Assembly (NCBI RefSeq): GCF_904848185.1
Contig: NC_051041.1
Span: 20,313,772 to 20,377,771, forward strand
DNA from: Acanthopagrus latus
Taxonomy: Eukaryota > Chordata > Actinopteri > Spariformes > Sparidae
Length of the DNA stretch: 64,000 nucleotides
Reading direction: 5' to 3'
Made by a program: the position numbers and the translations under genes. The notes beneath the pieces were generated by a model. That model saw nothing but the letters and a program-made list of their open reading frames with translations, was not told the origin of the DNA and ran no database searches. How positions within the stretch are numbered: the first letter of the stretch is position 1; each line of letters starts with the position of its first letter. This document shows positions 1-38,119 of the stretch, piece after piece.

Positions 1-717
1 AATAGGAGGCAAGAAACAGAACCCAGGAAATGAGGCAGAGGATGAGTTCACAGTAAAGGTCGGGCGTTGTTGCTCACATTTGTTGAATATCGTCTCACAT
101 TTGGAAAAGCGCCGCAGCCTCTCTGGAATCCCTCGTCATGACTGTTTCTGTAACTCACCCTTCTGGTTCAGCATCTGTGTTTCCTCCAAGCATAGCTGGG
201 ATGTTCTCATCACCACACAAGCTTTGATCAGTGTCACCGGTTCACTGGTGTATATCCTGCTCTTCTTTTAGTTTTTATGTGAACACGTTAGCTCATACTG
301 ATATGTGTGTGTGTGTGTGTGTTGTTTGAAATTTCAAAACATGCCAGACAACTGCGTACCTGTGAAGATCACGTGAATTATTGAGCATCTCTATGCCATT
401 TTTAGTTCCCACTCTTGCTTTTATCTCTGTTTTTATTCTCTCTTTTAGTTACTCATTCCTACACATAAACACCACTGATGTACTGCTCTGTTCTGTGTGT
501 GTGTGTGTGTGTGAGACTCTTGTGGAGGAGTCTGTGTTTTCTCCATCACCACATTGTGTTGACAGGATCTGTCAGCTGGGCTTATAATGGCTCGGAATAA
601 AGACAACCGATCACTGCTCGCTACAAGAGGAAATTCGGGGATGTACACTACTGAAGAGTGCCATTAACCACGAGAGAAAGGCGTGTGAATCATTCAGTCA
701 TCTATATGACGGAGAGA

Positions 718-787
<70 letters not shown>

Positions 788-1296
788 TGTGTTTTCAGCC
801 CTCTCCGACACTAAAAAATGCTCAGCTGTGTTGAACGCTCGGCTCGGGAGCTCAGCGATCACACAGTCACAGAGTGGGAGGGGCACTTGCACACACACAT
901 TCACACACACACACACTTGGTAGTGAGCTTGCCAGCGTTGGATGCTGCCGATGCTACAGCAGCTGGATGAACAGGACTGGAAGTGTGTCAACGTCTTGGA
1001 GAATAGGATTGATTTGAGTGTTTGTGGATCTGGATCTGTGTGTGTGTGTGATAGCGCAAGAAGAGGTGTGTTGTAGGAATGGTGTCAGTGGGTCTTTAGC
1101 ACTCACACACTCTATCCTGCAGTGTGTGTGTGGAATTGTTTGACCACAGGGATTCAGTATTGACTTTGACTCAGGGTGTGTTTCCATGCTGTGGAGCGAA
1201 GGATTGTATGAAGGTCTGGAGAGAAGGAATACAGATGTAACGTTACAGGGCGACGAGATGATAGACCCCCTTTAGGGGCTCCGGGACTGCCCCAAA
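1..1296 (+). other. 5' flank and leader of NHSL3 exon 1a
   Basis: No coding gene is seen. It contains the (GT)n repeat at 721-785 and smaller TG/AC runs near 307-323, 495-512 and 890-915. Any exon 1a promoter would lie here; I cannot place a start site. Confidence 0.35.
721..785. repeat. (GT)n microsatellite
   Basis: An uninterrupted GT run of 65 nt, about 500 nt upstream of NHSL3 exon 1a. Confidence 0.98.
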
Positions 1297-28143
<26,847 letters not shown>

Positions 28144-29375
28144 AAAGAGAGTTGCGGCTATTAACTGAGGATCGTGCCAGATGAGCACGCAAAGACTCCA
28201 AGCAAGTAAAAGGACAACTCAAAGCAAGGACTGATGTTACTGAGAGACGTTTAACTCGACTATCAGAGTGTTGTGTGTGCTCAGTCTTCTCTTCAAAAGC
28301 CTTAGCCTGTAATGGCCTTCCTACATATTTATGCAAAAAAAAGTGTCACTCCCAGTTTCTTATGATAGCTTTATTCTGAAGTATTTTTCTAAGCTATAGT
28401 CTATTAAGGCCCCTCAGGATGAAATGGTGTACATTAGCTGAACTGTAAATATTTGGCTTGTGTGAGAGCGCCTCCCAGAGGTAGAAGTAGGTAGTGGTAA
28501 CTGCAGCTCAGAGAAAAGGGTTTGTCTTGACTTAGCATTTATGTACAGAGGTTTACTGTCTGTTAAGTCTTTTTTTCCCTGTTGTAATATTATACAAACG
28601 TTCCATGGGGATTCAAGCAGTTGTCAGAAAAGGCTGATAATTACATCCAATACAGGTCAAATCAGTATTTTATCACTTTCTTTGCTTGAAATCTGGTAAA
28701 GCAAATTGTCAGGCCCAGTTTCACTGTGTTTAAATATATCAGGAATAGCATTTGAGAAAAAGGGATGCTGCATAAGAGTGAGAATAAGATATTTTGTAAG
28801 TTAGGACAAAGGGCACTTTTGTAAAGCTACAGTTGATAAACCAGTAAGATTTAACACAGAGACGCATCTGATTACAGTAACTGCTGTAACGTTGGTTAGA
28901 TGCTTCGATATAATCTGCACAATCTTCCTCCTGGGTTTAATCGAGGTCAGCCCTACACATTCAGATAAAGGTAACACAAGTATCCTATTTATTTATGTGT
29001 GGTTGTTTCCACTAGTAGCACTGTCAGTCACCTTTCCTTCCGAAATCTGAAATATTTAAGAATATATTTCATCTGAAAACCACTTTTAGGGCTATGGATG
29101 TGACGATTGGCCCTGGATGATTGATACACTGGAGTAGGCTTAGTGTGAGGTCACAGTTTTTATTAAATGCTCTGCATCTAAAACTTCGGCCCGAAGCCTT
29201 TGTGGTGGAAAAATCCAGCTCTTCACTATTTGCACAGAATGCTTTTCCCTAGCAAAATCATTGGTGAGTAAATAATACTGACCTTTTGTAATGGGTCAGA
29301 AATTGACATCTTGATGATTATAAAGAATTATGTACAGTTATTACTTCTATAAATAAAATGTATGTGTATTAAATA
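28144..29375 (+). other. nhsl3: NHSL3 3' UTR candidate
   Basis: This stretch holds no coding frame of note. It runs from the TGA at 28143 to a canonical AATAAA at 29352-29357. A second AATAAA at 29626-29631 would extend it into the YARS1 3' UTR. The end is inferred from the signals only. Confidence 0.45.
29352..29357 (+). terminator. AATAAA polyadenylation signal, probable NHSL3 3' end
   Basis: A canonical hexamer about 1.2 kb after the NHSL3 stop codon, in AT-rich sequence. A GT-containing stretch follows within 30 nt. An alternative hexamer lies at 29626-29631. Confidence 0.45.
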
Positions 29376-29475
29376 TGTGGTCTCCTCTTTTCTGTCTTCT
29401 AAGATCTGTACACATATAATATTGCTACCTTAATACAAATATACTTCATTTGTGCAGACCACAATTCAGCCAGCG

Positions 29476-29481
29476 TTTATT
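29476..29481 (-). terminator. AATAAA (minus strand), probable YARS1 polyadenylation signal
   Basis: The plus strand reads TTTATT here. On the minus strand it lies about 670 nt after the YARS1 stop codon and is the first canonical hexamer I see downstream of it. It would place the YARS1 3' end within about 100 nt of the NHSL3 end. Confidence 0.4.
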
Positions 29482-30154
29482 CCATATTAAGAGATGATGC
29501 AATATTTGATTATGACAGTTAAACTCCAGATAATTATTTCTGTACAACACTTGCCCAGATGCAACCGTTCCATGTCTTACAGTTCATCACATACTGATTT
29601 TTACACACATCTGATGTCTGAAACTAATAAAACCATTCTAATTAATTAGAGCTTGACAGATTGGTCACTGCCCTGACATTTACAATGAAGGCCACTGACA
29701 CAATGTGGAGCCGACTGAAACATTAAGTCCCTTTGCAAACACCTGAGAATCCTTATCAGCTACATCCAGGAACAACCAGCTCTGCAACATTCCAAATTAC
29801 ATTTTCTGAGTAGTAATGTGTCTCTTTGACAGAAACAGTGTCATATATGTATAATCAAGTGTGCTAATAACACCAAATAATCCCAGGTAAAATTAAAAAA
29901 ACAAGACAGTAATGAATTATAGGCTGAATCATTAGTTACAGAATTGTTGTTGTACAAGGTTCTTTTTTTCCAATAGTCAAAGCAAGGTCACAGAATTTGC
30001 AGCCAGTCCAAAGCACCTCGTGGCGTAATTGTCCCATCATCATCACAACCAGATGAAGTCTGACTGTTGGTTGCCAGGGTGATTTTTCTGATGAGAGTGC
30101 AGTTGATGTAATGTGGCCGGCAGGAGCAGCGTCGGTGGTCAGTGTGATCTGTGT

Positions 30155-31063
30155 CTAACTGATGTTGCCTCCTTTGAGTGTCTTACATGTGATCTGTCCT
30201 AGTTTGGTCATCAGCTGGTTGTCTTTCCACTGAGCTACACACTCATCTGAGATCTTCAGGTCCACCTGGAGAAAGAAAATATATATAATCTAAATGTATA
30301 AAAGGTTGACTGCTTTTATTCCAATATGCAATTATGCAACTTAAATACAAAATGGTGGGTTTTAGAGGAAAAGAGCATACAAGCCTGACTGACACATACC
30401 TGTAGTTTCTCCCACACCTTCTTCTTTGGGTTGAGTTTGTCATCGGGTTTGCCGTTCTCATATCCCTCCACAAAGACCTGTTCTCCTGGCGATGACCCCT
30501 CTGGAGGGTCCAGAGGCTCCACCCTTCTCGGCTCCCCTTCACTGGAAATCAATCAACCAAAAAAACGGATATTCAACTTTTTTGAAAGAGAAATGAGGCT
30601 GAGGGATGCGCCGTGCGTGCAAAACACAAATGACACTCACATCGAGGCACACAGCAGCATGGCTTGAGACTCGATCCCTCGCATCTTCTGGGGTTTCAGA
30701 TTGCACAGCACCAACACCATCCTGTCCTGTAAGTCCTCCTGTGAAATATAGGCCACGAGCCCGCTGACCACCGTCCTCGGCTCCGCCTCTCCCACATCAA
30801 TCTTCTCCAGGTACAGCGAGTCGGCATCTGGATGCTGTAAGGTTGACAACAAAGAAACGTGAACTAAGAGGGAGATGGCTGTGATACAGGTGGATCATCT
30901 CAACACACATCATCAGAGGAGGCATTCCATTGATGATCTTGACATCCTACCTTCTCCACACTGACGATCTTGCCCACCCTGATGTCCAGTCTGGAAGGAG
31001 ACAGCTCATCATTGTCTCCTCCTGCTCCACCTCCTCCTGCTTTGGCACCCTTTCCTGCTGCTT
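30155..31063 (-). CDS. yars1: YARS1 exons 10-13: EMAPII-like C-terminal domain
   Basis: Exons are 31063-30951, 30834-30641, 30541-30400 and 30265-30155. They encode the glycine-rich linker and the OB-fold tRNA-binding domain: RLDIRVGKI, HPDADSLY, GEAEPRTVVSGLV, VLCNLKPQKMRG, LLCAS and VEPLDPPEGS. In human the corresponding fragment is released by proteolysis and resembles EMAPII. The stop codon is TAG at 30157-30155. Confidence 0.95.
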
Positions 31064-33506
31064 CTGATCACGCACAAAAAGAAAAACACACAAATGATGA
31101 CAAGTCACATAAGGTTGTTGACACCTCTTTTTATGCCGAACCTGAGTAAAAAACTCACTCGTCTTTGAGGCGCTGGGGTAGGCAGAGTTTGTAAGTTTGC
31201 GGAGCTCAGGAGACTCAAACTTCTTTCTGATTGGCTCCAGCAGCTGGTTTAGTGCAACTTCCACTGAGGCCTTCAGGTCTCCTGGATGGATGGTCTAACA
31301 GGGTCAGAGATCAGTGATGTTTAGAGCAGAGCATGGAGGGAAAATCAAGCATTTTAGCAAGAATTTATTTAAAGGAGAAATTGTATTTTTCATATAAACA
31401 CATTCCTACACGTTACCTCTTCAGCAAACTCCTTCTCCACCTCTTCAAACGCAGTGTAGATTTTGTCTCCACCCCACTTTGGGTCTCTTTTGACGCAGAA
31501 CTCTGAAACACAATGATCCCAATTATCAACACATTTTATATTCTTTATACAAGTGTGGAGGTCTGAGGCAAAGACAACATTCAAAGAGAAGTTTTGTACC
31601 TCCGCGTAGAGGGAAGAGGACGTATTTGACAAAGGAGAGGACTCCGTTGTTCTGGATGTTGCCTGGCTCGCAGAAAGCTTTCTTCAGCTTCTTCTTCACG
31701 TCTTCTTTGGTGTCCAGGAGATCAATCTTTGACTCCTGCAGCCAAAAGAGAACATGTTATAAATGACCATAACTACTAGAGGAAAAGGCTCATTTTGTTT
31801 TGTTTTTTTTTACTGTGACGCACTTCCTCTGAGGAGCTCATCTTGGCTCCTGTCAGTCCTGGTACCATCGGGTTCATCAGATGGGCGCGTTTGGCGTAGC
31901 CGAGAGAGGGCAGGTACTGGAGACAAACGAACGGCTTCAGTTACATTTTATAGTTAACACTGATCTTATTCTGACAGCAGTTTCATGCGATCACCATGCC
32001 GTAACATTAATAGCTAATTACTATAAATGATCTTCATAATTTAATTTACATGTCTACACAAGTAAATCAATAAGAAGTGCACAAGAATGAGCCATGTGCT
32101 TTCAACACATTTACAACAATTCCCAAACCAATCATCAGTGTCTACAAAAGCTTAATGGATATATTATATTTCAAAATGAAATAAAAGAAGTAAAAGGTAA
32201 ATAATGTGGGGGAGAGAGACAGTAACAGGTTATGGAGGGAGATGGTACCTTCTCTGCCAGAGTGAAAATCTTCCTCTGATCAACTCCTCCAAACTGGGCG
32301 TCCACCTTGAGGTACTCTTCATCCAGAGCCTGAGGACAAGGATCAAGACTTTAATCAATCTTATCAGCCAATACAATATTTACTAGGGATAGACTAATTA
32401 TCAGGGCCAGTACTGAGCATTTTTCTGATTATCGGTGTAATAAATCTTATCCAATATTTTGGCTCTGATTCAGTCACCTTTTCACTTTCTCTGTCCTGTC
32501 CAACACTATCTGGTTACACATCACAAGTAATGACATATCAACACTTAATTATGTGAAAGCGCAAAATAAATCATAACTACAATTATCACATGATATAATA
32601 TTAAGTGGCATAAAATCAAAAAACCCAGAGTAATATTATACCACTCCTATATTAGTATCAGTGTGATGAGTCTGACAGTTTTTTTTAAAAGACGTTTTTT
32701 TATCACCTGTAGTCCTGGGTAGAGCAGACCACTCAGCAGTGGGTGCTCCACCTGTTTGACGACCTCAGCTCCAGCCTTCTTAGCATCGTGCTCCGTCACC
32801 ATGGAGGACAGACGGTACACATCCAGAGTGTACTCTCTGACAAACAAGACAATAAAGACTTGATAGTTTAGCTTAAGTATTGGCTGCAGCAACAAAAGTC
32901 TGTTTCAGAGAAAGTTAATACAGTCTGAGTATCATCGGCGACACTGACCTGCTCAGCTGGTAGTCAGTTCCTTTGACAAACTTGAGTTTATCCAGAGGCA
33001 CACCGATGCTCTCCAACATGGCCTTGATGACCTGCTCATAGTACTTCACCCTCAGCTCCAGCAGCTCCCAGGGGGCCTTCATGTTGTCTAGGTAGGCGTG
33101 CAAGTCTGCAAACAGAATGGTGACCTGGGGAAAAGCAGAAGAAACAACAACATAAACGTAAGCTACATATTCAAATTTAAATTCCTTCCTGAAGCTCAAC
33201 TGGATGTACGCACCTCACACCCGGCCTTGAGGAAGTCTGCGATCTTGGACATGGGGACGAAGTAGGCGACGTGGGGTTTGCCGGTGGTCGCTGTGCCCCA
33301 GTACACCTTCAGCTCTCTCTCCTGAAGAACCTGCTTCACCTTCTCCTCTCCAAGGACCTCCTGCAGTACACACAGTCGAGAGATACATGAGACCAGCTGC
33401 TGGGGGACTTCAGTCGCCGTGACTGTATGCTTTTATTTGTGTGTCCCACCTGGAGGTTCCTGGTGATGAGGTTCAACTTCTCATCTGGACTCAGCTGATC
33501 TGCCAT
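30155..33506 (-). CDS. yars1: YARS1, cytoplasmic tyrosyl-tRNA synthetase
   Basis: Thirteen coding exons, in coding order: 33506-33450, 33360-33214, 33124-32949, 32836-32707, 32329-32249, 31916-31824, 31735-31600, 31502-31417, 31294-31159, 31063-30951, 30834-30641, 30541-30400 and 30265-30155. All junctions are GT-AG and in phase. The protein is 533 aa (human 528) and ends KGGNIS as in human. It attaches tyrosine to tRNA-Tyr in the cytosol. The class I catalytic core carries the HIGH-type motif HVAY (49-52) and the KMSKS-type KMSSS (222-226). The ELR tripeptide linked to cytokine activity is at 91-93, and the basic nuclear-import stretch KKKLKK is at 242-247. An EMAPII-like tRNA-binding domain runs from about 371 (RLDIRVGK) to the end. 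A Gly/Ala-rich linker (349-363) joins the two halves and differs from human. No break or missing key residue is seen. Confidence 0.97.
32385..32480. repeat. Interspersed repeat end (ATTATCGG family)
   Basis: AGGGATAGACTAATTATCAG followed by TGATTATCGGTG, in YARS1 intron 4. The phrase matches a palindrome-ended fish repeat whose other end may be the one at 48255-48340. From memory. Confidence 0.4.
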
Positions 33507-34260
33507 GGCGCAGGGCCTTCTGACGAGGACGACACGATTGTTATGAACACTGACAGCAGCTTCGTTTCATTTTGTCTTTCTGCAGCATGACTATCTGTCA
33601 GATCACTTTCAGTTTAATATTGCCCAAAACAAGAAGATAAAATCGGAACATGTCTCTGAGCAGACTTGGCTGCTGGCCCAAAAAAAAAAAAAAGGGCGAT
33701 GAGCAGCGTTGAACTATCCCAATCTGACATTTTTTGACAGTATGAACTAAAATTTGACGTGTTTCTAATAGGCCGGTATTACCAGAAGACCATGAATGTT
33801 CTTAATACGTTTTAGCTTAACATATTGTACCTGAGGAAATTAGCCACTGACAGCAAGAAACAGGGAGCTACTGGTTAACTCTATGTTTACAATTAATTAC
33901 TCCGTTTCCGCCTTATGTTAGAAACAGGCTGTTCAGCCAAGTCTCAGATAACATGCCTGCTACCTTACTGGCCAGCTCACCTCTAATGTCACGCTGATAA
34001 TGAATCAAAACGCCATCTAAGGCTGTTTAGCTAGCTAGCAACAAAACCATGTGCAGCTACGTTACCTCGCTCCGGTGGTGTTTCGGGTTAAAGCTGCGGA
34101 CCAGTTTGGTACTGTACCATTAGTTTATCTGACAGTAGTACCGGTCCACGATGAAGCCATAATTTAAGAGCTGTTGACTCACCTCAAAACCTGTCTTCTT
34201 GTAATGAGACGCGGGTGAGAAAAGCCGGCTGGGTAGACCTGTCAGTGTGTTGCATCAGCG
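33507..34260 (-). promoter_or_regulatory. yars1: YARS1 5' UTR and promoter region with possible non-coding first exon
   Basis: Just upstream of the ATG (context GCGCCATGG) the minus strand has a plausible acceptor, GTCAG|AAGG, giving an exon edge at 33519. Two good donors lie further upstream on the same strand: GCGAG|GTAACG (exon edge 34066) and TTGAG|GTGAGTC (exon edge 34183). One or both could end a 5' non-coding exon, with the start site near 34.1-34.3 kb. I see no clear TATA box. This is inferred from splice-site shape only. Confidence 0.35.
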
Positions 34261-35269
34261 ATAGCATCGACTCTGCTATCGACTCACAAGACACAGGAGG
34301 GGAAAGCAATCGAGCGCAGAGTGCAGCGGCCCAAACAAAAGCTTCTCTGATTTTAACGCGTGCACACAACAGACAGACAGTAGGCCTATACTTATCGTCT
34401 TCTCACTGAATTATTCACCAAGATACACAGACACCAATCAGTAGGCTATCCCTGGGATTTAACATGCTGTGTTTGAATTGTAATTTGATTAATCTCAATG
34501 TATACAGCATGTATAAATATGTATTCTGCACCTCTCCACAAAACAAGTAGGTTTGCACATGTATGAGACTTTCATGGTGTTACCATTTCAGAAAACACCA
34601 CAGTTTACAGATAACCTGCATGAAATTACACAAATATTACCGTTGTTATTATTACCAGTTACAATTACCCATAACACTTGATAAACTTCATCTTATAATA
34701 AACCATCACTAATGAATGGTACATGGATAGTTAATTAAATGTTGGTTAACAGTTATTTCAGTATAATCTCTATTTACATGTTTATAAACAGTTTATTAAA
34801 CAGTTGTGTTTTATAAACATCAGCTGGAACTTTGCAATAAACTGTTGATTAATAATACAATAAACTATCACTATTAATGTCCCATATATTAATGATGGCT
34901 ATGAAGTATGAAGTGTTTCCAAATGACCCTAATTGGAATGCAAACTGAAGGACTTTTTGGTTGAACAAACATTTCAGCATAATTTTGTCCTTGATATACT
35001 TAATGTAAACTTTTATTATATGTTTTACATATAAGGCTGATAGAATAACGCTGATGCTCCACTACATGTATAAGTCCTGCTATCAAAACATTACATAAGA
35101 GTATGAAAGTAGTAATTATCCTCAAATTTTTTAAAATATGAAAGTAAACTGTGCCATAAAATGGTGCTTGTCCTTGTTAATGGTTATGTTTGATTCGGGT
35201 GGATTTATATTGCTGCTGCATTAATGTGTTGTATTTTACTGCTGTAGATGTTTGAGGCTGAACTCAGAC

Positions 35270-35400
35270 TTACACTTTATTATCCAAAGGGGAAATTCCT
35301 CTTCACAGCAAGATGACCGTCAGACAGCACATACGACAGACAGTATACAAAAACAGTGCACACAACAGAACGATCACTGTAACTACTTTATAGACATGCT
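35270..35400. repeat. Interspersed repeat fragment with CTTTATT...GGGGAAATT
   Basis: The stretch opens with ACACTTTATTATCC and AAGGGGAAATTCC, a phrase that recurs at the ends of retroposons in fish genomes, followed by a CA-rich unit. Family assignment is from memory only. Confidence 0.4.
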
Positions 35401-35579
35401 TCATTTTCTATAAACAATTGATGTTTTCAGCTTTGTTGCATTTCACAGCTAGTCCAAGGGTTTTCAGTTAAATATATGAGAAGATTCTTCTCACGAACAA
35501 ACAGCTCAGGTTTATCACAAACATTAAGAGTGACCACATCTGGACACCTGGCTGGTTTTCACTGGTGAGGAAGGGGACG

Positions 35580-35715
35580 TCAGACAAATGTGGTGGAGCA
35601 GAAGTATAAAGTTGCATAAATGGATACAGTGAATTAAAGCACATAGAGGCCTAACTTGAATTTGTACTTCAGTACAGTACTTGAGTACATGTACTTAATA
35701 ACATTCCACCTCTGT
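35580..35715. repeat. Common fish interspersed repeat fragment
   Basis: It contains AGTACTTGAGTACATGTAC followed by ATTCCACCTCTG. This phrase is seen very often in percomorph intergenic DNA. No coding capacity is present. The class (SINE or DNA element) is not decided here. Confidence 0.5.
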
Positions 35716-36102
35716 ATTTAAAGCAGCACGACCTTAGTTACTATCAAAAGCTAGTTTTACAAATTCTTATTAAGTTTTTTAAATGATGAAACTCATGTGC
35801 ATCGAATGCACACACAGTGAATTTGGAGCTGTGGAGCCCTTGACAGTCTTGGGTCCTCTGCCTGGCTGGTGCTGTAGTCCAGCTCTGCCTCTCGGGCTTT
35901 TGCAGATTTCTTTTTCTCCCGGAGGCGTACAGTGGCCAGACATGTTTTAATATCACAGTCCTGTATTGATTATAGCTATGAGTGTGCAGATGATGCTGTC
36001 CCCATTGTCCATGAGCAGTTAGTGTGTTATTAACGAGTTGTACACTCTTATAACGTCATGTGTCTGTATCATCATTACTGAAAACATGAATGATGCATAT
36101 TG

Positions 36103-36108
36103 TTTAAT
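36103..36108 (-). terminator. ATTAAA polyadenylation signal candidate for INIP
   Basis: The plus strand reads TTTAAT, about 240 nt past the INIP stop on the minus strand. It is the nearest accepted hexamer I noticed. Confidence 0.3.
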
Positions 36109-36349
36109 CACTGCAGGATGCATCCATTGACTGCACTGTTATTTCTGGGGACCCTGCTTTGTTCTACCTACACCCCTGCTAATGGAGCAACAGTGCCTGT
36201 GGTCAAATGTCAGATTTCATACTGTGAGAGAACTTTTTGGACACCTACATGACACTGATTACAGGACAAAGAAATGTGTTTGCATGTGAGCTGTTGTGAA
36301 TGTCCAGCCGGGCCGAGGCACTGCTCAGTGTCTGCCGGCAGACTGAGAG

Positions 36350-36661
36350 TCAGAGGTCGGCCTCCAGCCTCGGCAGCACCGGGAGGATGAGGTTCCCAAA
36401 CGAGGAGTCCTGGGTGATGAAGAAGCCCGACGAGTGGACGTGAGCGTGCTGCAGGGCGGCCTTCTGCTGGGCGGCGATGTGCTGCTGCTCCGCGCTGTCC
36501 CTCACCTCCTTCAGGCTGGGTCTGGACGACAGGGGGATGTTGGCCCCGGGGCTGTTCATGGCCTGGCCCTGCATCAGCCGCCGCTTCTCCTTGTCCAGCT
36601 CCGCCAGGATGGCCACCCGCGTCTTGTTCTGAAAGCCTGGTCCTGGAGGGTTAGCAGCCAT
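36350..36661 (-). CDS. inip: INIP-like, SOSS complex subunit C
   Basis: A single uninterrupted frame of 103 codons. It opens MAANPPGPGFQNKTRVAILA, includes LDKEKRRL, AEQQHIAAQQKAALQHAH, HSSGFFITQDSSFGNL and ILPVLPRL, and ends EADL. These blocks match vertebrate INIP (C9orf80/SSBIP1, about 104 aa) over the whole length. INIP joins INTS3 and hSSB1/2 (NABP) in the SOSS complex, which binds single-stranded DNA at breaks and supports ATM signalling and repair in the nucleus. The start is taken because the homology begins at this Met. I see no introns, whereas I recall the human gene as multi-exon on 9q, so this may be a retrocopy. Full conservation of length and motifs suggests it still works. GC content is clearly higher than in its flanks. 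Confidence 0.9.
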   Translation of the reverse strand: MAANPPGPGFQNKTRVAILAELDKEKRRLMQGQAMNSPGANIPLSSRPSLKEVRDSAEQQHIAAQQKAALQHAHVHSSGFFITQDSSFGNLILPVLPRLEADL

Positions 36662-36860
36662 GTCAAGTTAGCCGTGAACACAAAGGCTTTTACGAGTCCA
36701 TGAAGAAAATAACCGAGAGTGTTTATTATGTTATGTGCTGCGTGTTCAGCTAGAGTCGTTGTAGTTTCTGTCAGATATGGAGAAAAAGCAGAGAGAAGCA
36801 CTTTTAAAAGCTGAGGAGCTTCCGCTTCACGCTCAGCGATGGAGGCTAACAGAAGGAAAA
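36662..36860 (-). promoter_or_regulatory. inip: INIP 5' flank
   Basis: About 200 nt upstream of the INIP start. It contains no in-frame extension resembling INIP and no clear acceptor just before the ATG, so the start appears to lie in a first or only exon. No TATA box is evident. Confidence 0.25.
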
Positions 36861-36959
36861 CACTTCCGGTACGAATGTTTGTCCTTCAAAATAAAAGCGC
36901 ATGACTTGTGCCAAGCTTCATACTGCATTTACACGAACTCTTCCTTTATTTGGCCAGGA

Positions 36960-38110
36960 AACTGAATGTGTCTGTTATTTATGATTTTAAAGAAAGAGCC
37001 ATAACACAACAATACATCATATGCACTGTGATGGCGATGTGATGATAAGCGGGTTCACAAAGCAAGATTTATAATTCAATCAAAAACTAATAACAAATAT
37101 ATATCTATTGCTAAATAGACTGAGTAATATGTTATTAAATGCACCAAAAATAAAAATGTAAATAAAAGTAGGCATTAACAAAATGTATAAAATATGACTG
37201 AATAGATATATCTGATTCAATTTACCTCTGAATCAATTCAACTATTTATTTAATTTTTTAAGTTTCCATTTTAAGTATTTATTCATTGATCAATTTTTAT
37301 TCCTGCTGTTTGCTTTGAACGATGGTTCCCTCATTTGCATGGAGGAGCAGAAATGCATGAGGAAAAGTAAAAACAAGTTGGTCTACAGGAATAAATACAT
37401 TTGTGGAGCTAATATGGGGAAAAATGCAAAGTGAAACAAATACAGAAATAAATACAGAACTATAACTATAAATAGTTGAATCAATATAAACATAAATAAA
37501 TTGGAGGGAAATTGAAGCAGACATATCACAAAGAAATAAGTCTATATATATATATATATGTTTTTTATTTCTGATTTTATCAGTTTTAGTCCTCATAAAG
37601 CTGCCTAATAACTCAGAGAATGGAAATTGTATGTTGTATGTGTCGTATGTTTTGAAATTAAACTGTCTCAAGTCAACTGTATTTTCCAAAAAACCCTTGA
37701 ATGGAATTCATTTAGAAGACATTGCTCCTATAGAAGTCAAAGTATATAGTCTGTAGTTTGACTTACTACACCTGTAGTGTAGACTGCAGTGTGACTGCAG
37801 ACTTATACTTTTCATTATCTATTATCTAACTTTCATTTACTACATTGGGACCAAACCCTGACACTAGATGGCAGTGGTTTACCATGAATAATACTTAATG
37901 TGTTACTAGAACTGGGCGTCCAGTGAACTGAACCACTGGGTTTGTCTTTATAAACTTTGAAATAACCAAAATAATAAGACGATCATTTCTGCACATCATG
38001 ATGTGTTTGACTGGAAAATGGCACAGTTGAGTTGTCTCCTCTTCATTATTCAGTACGCTTTCAAAACCATGCTTGTAGATGACATGGAACTTATGGGAAA
38101 ATGTAATAAC
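36960..38110. other. AT-rich intergenic DNA
   Basis: No gene is seen. The stretch is rich in AAATA/TATTTA words, with a short (TA)n run near 37543-37559. Confidence 0.4.
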
Positions 38111-38119
38111 ATTTCTTAA

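Larger units (their letters stand above)
34400..36080. other. Intergenic DNA between YARS1 and INIP
   Basis: No gene is seen. The 34450-35250 part is AT-rich with many TTTATAAAC/TTAATAA-type words, resembling a decayed repeat. Fish repeat fragments at 35270-35400 and 35580-35715 are listed separately. Confidence 0.4.

Noticed and set aside
698..991. Open frames made of repeated Thr-His or Cys-Val (also at 1574-1952, 3147-3483, 4707-5040, 22036-22383, 60557-60916)
   Set aside because: They are translations of (AC)n/(GT)n microsatellites, with no real protein signal.
36434..36703. 89-codon frame opposite INIP
   Set aside because: Antisense shadow of the GC-rich INIP coding frame.
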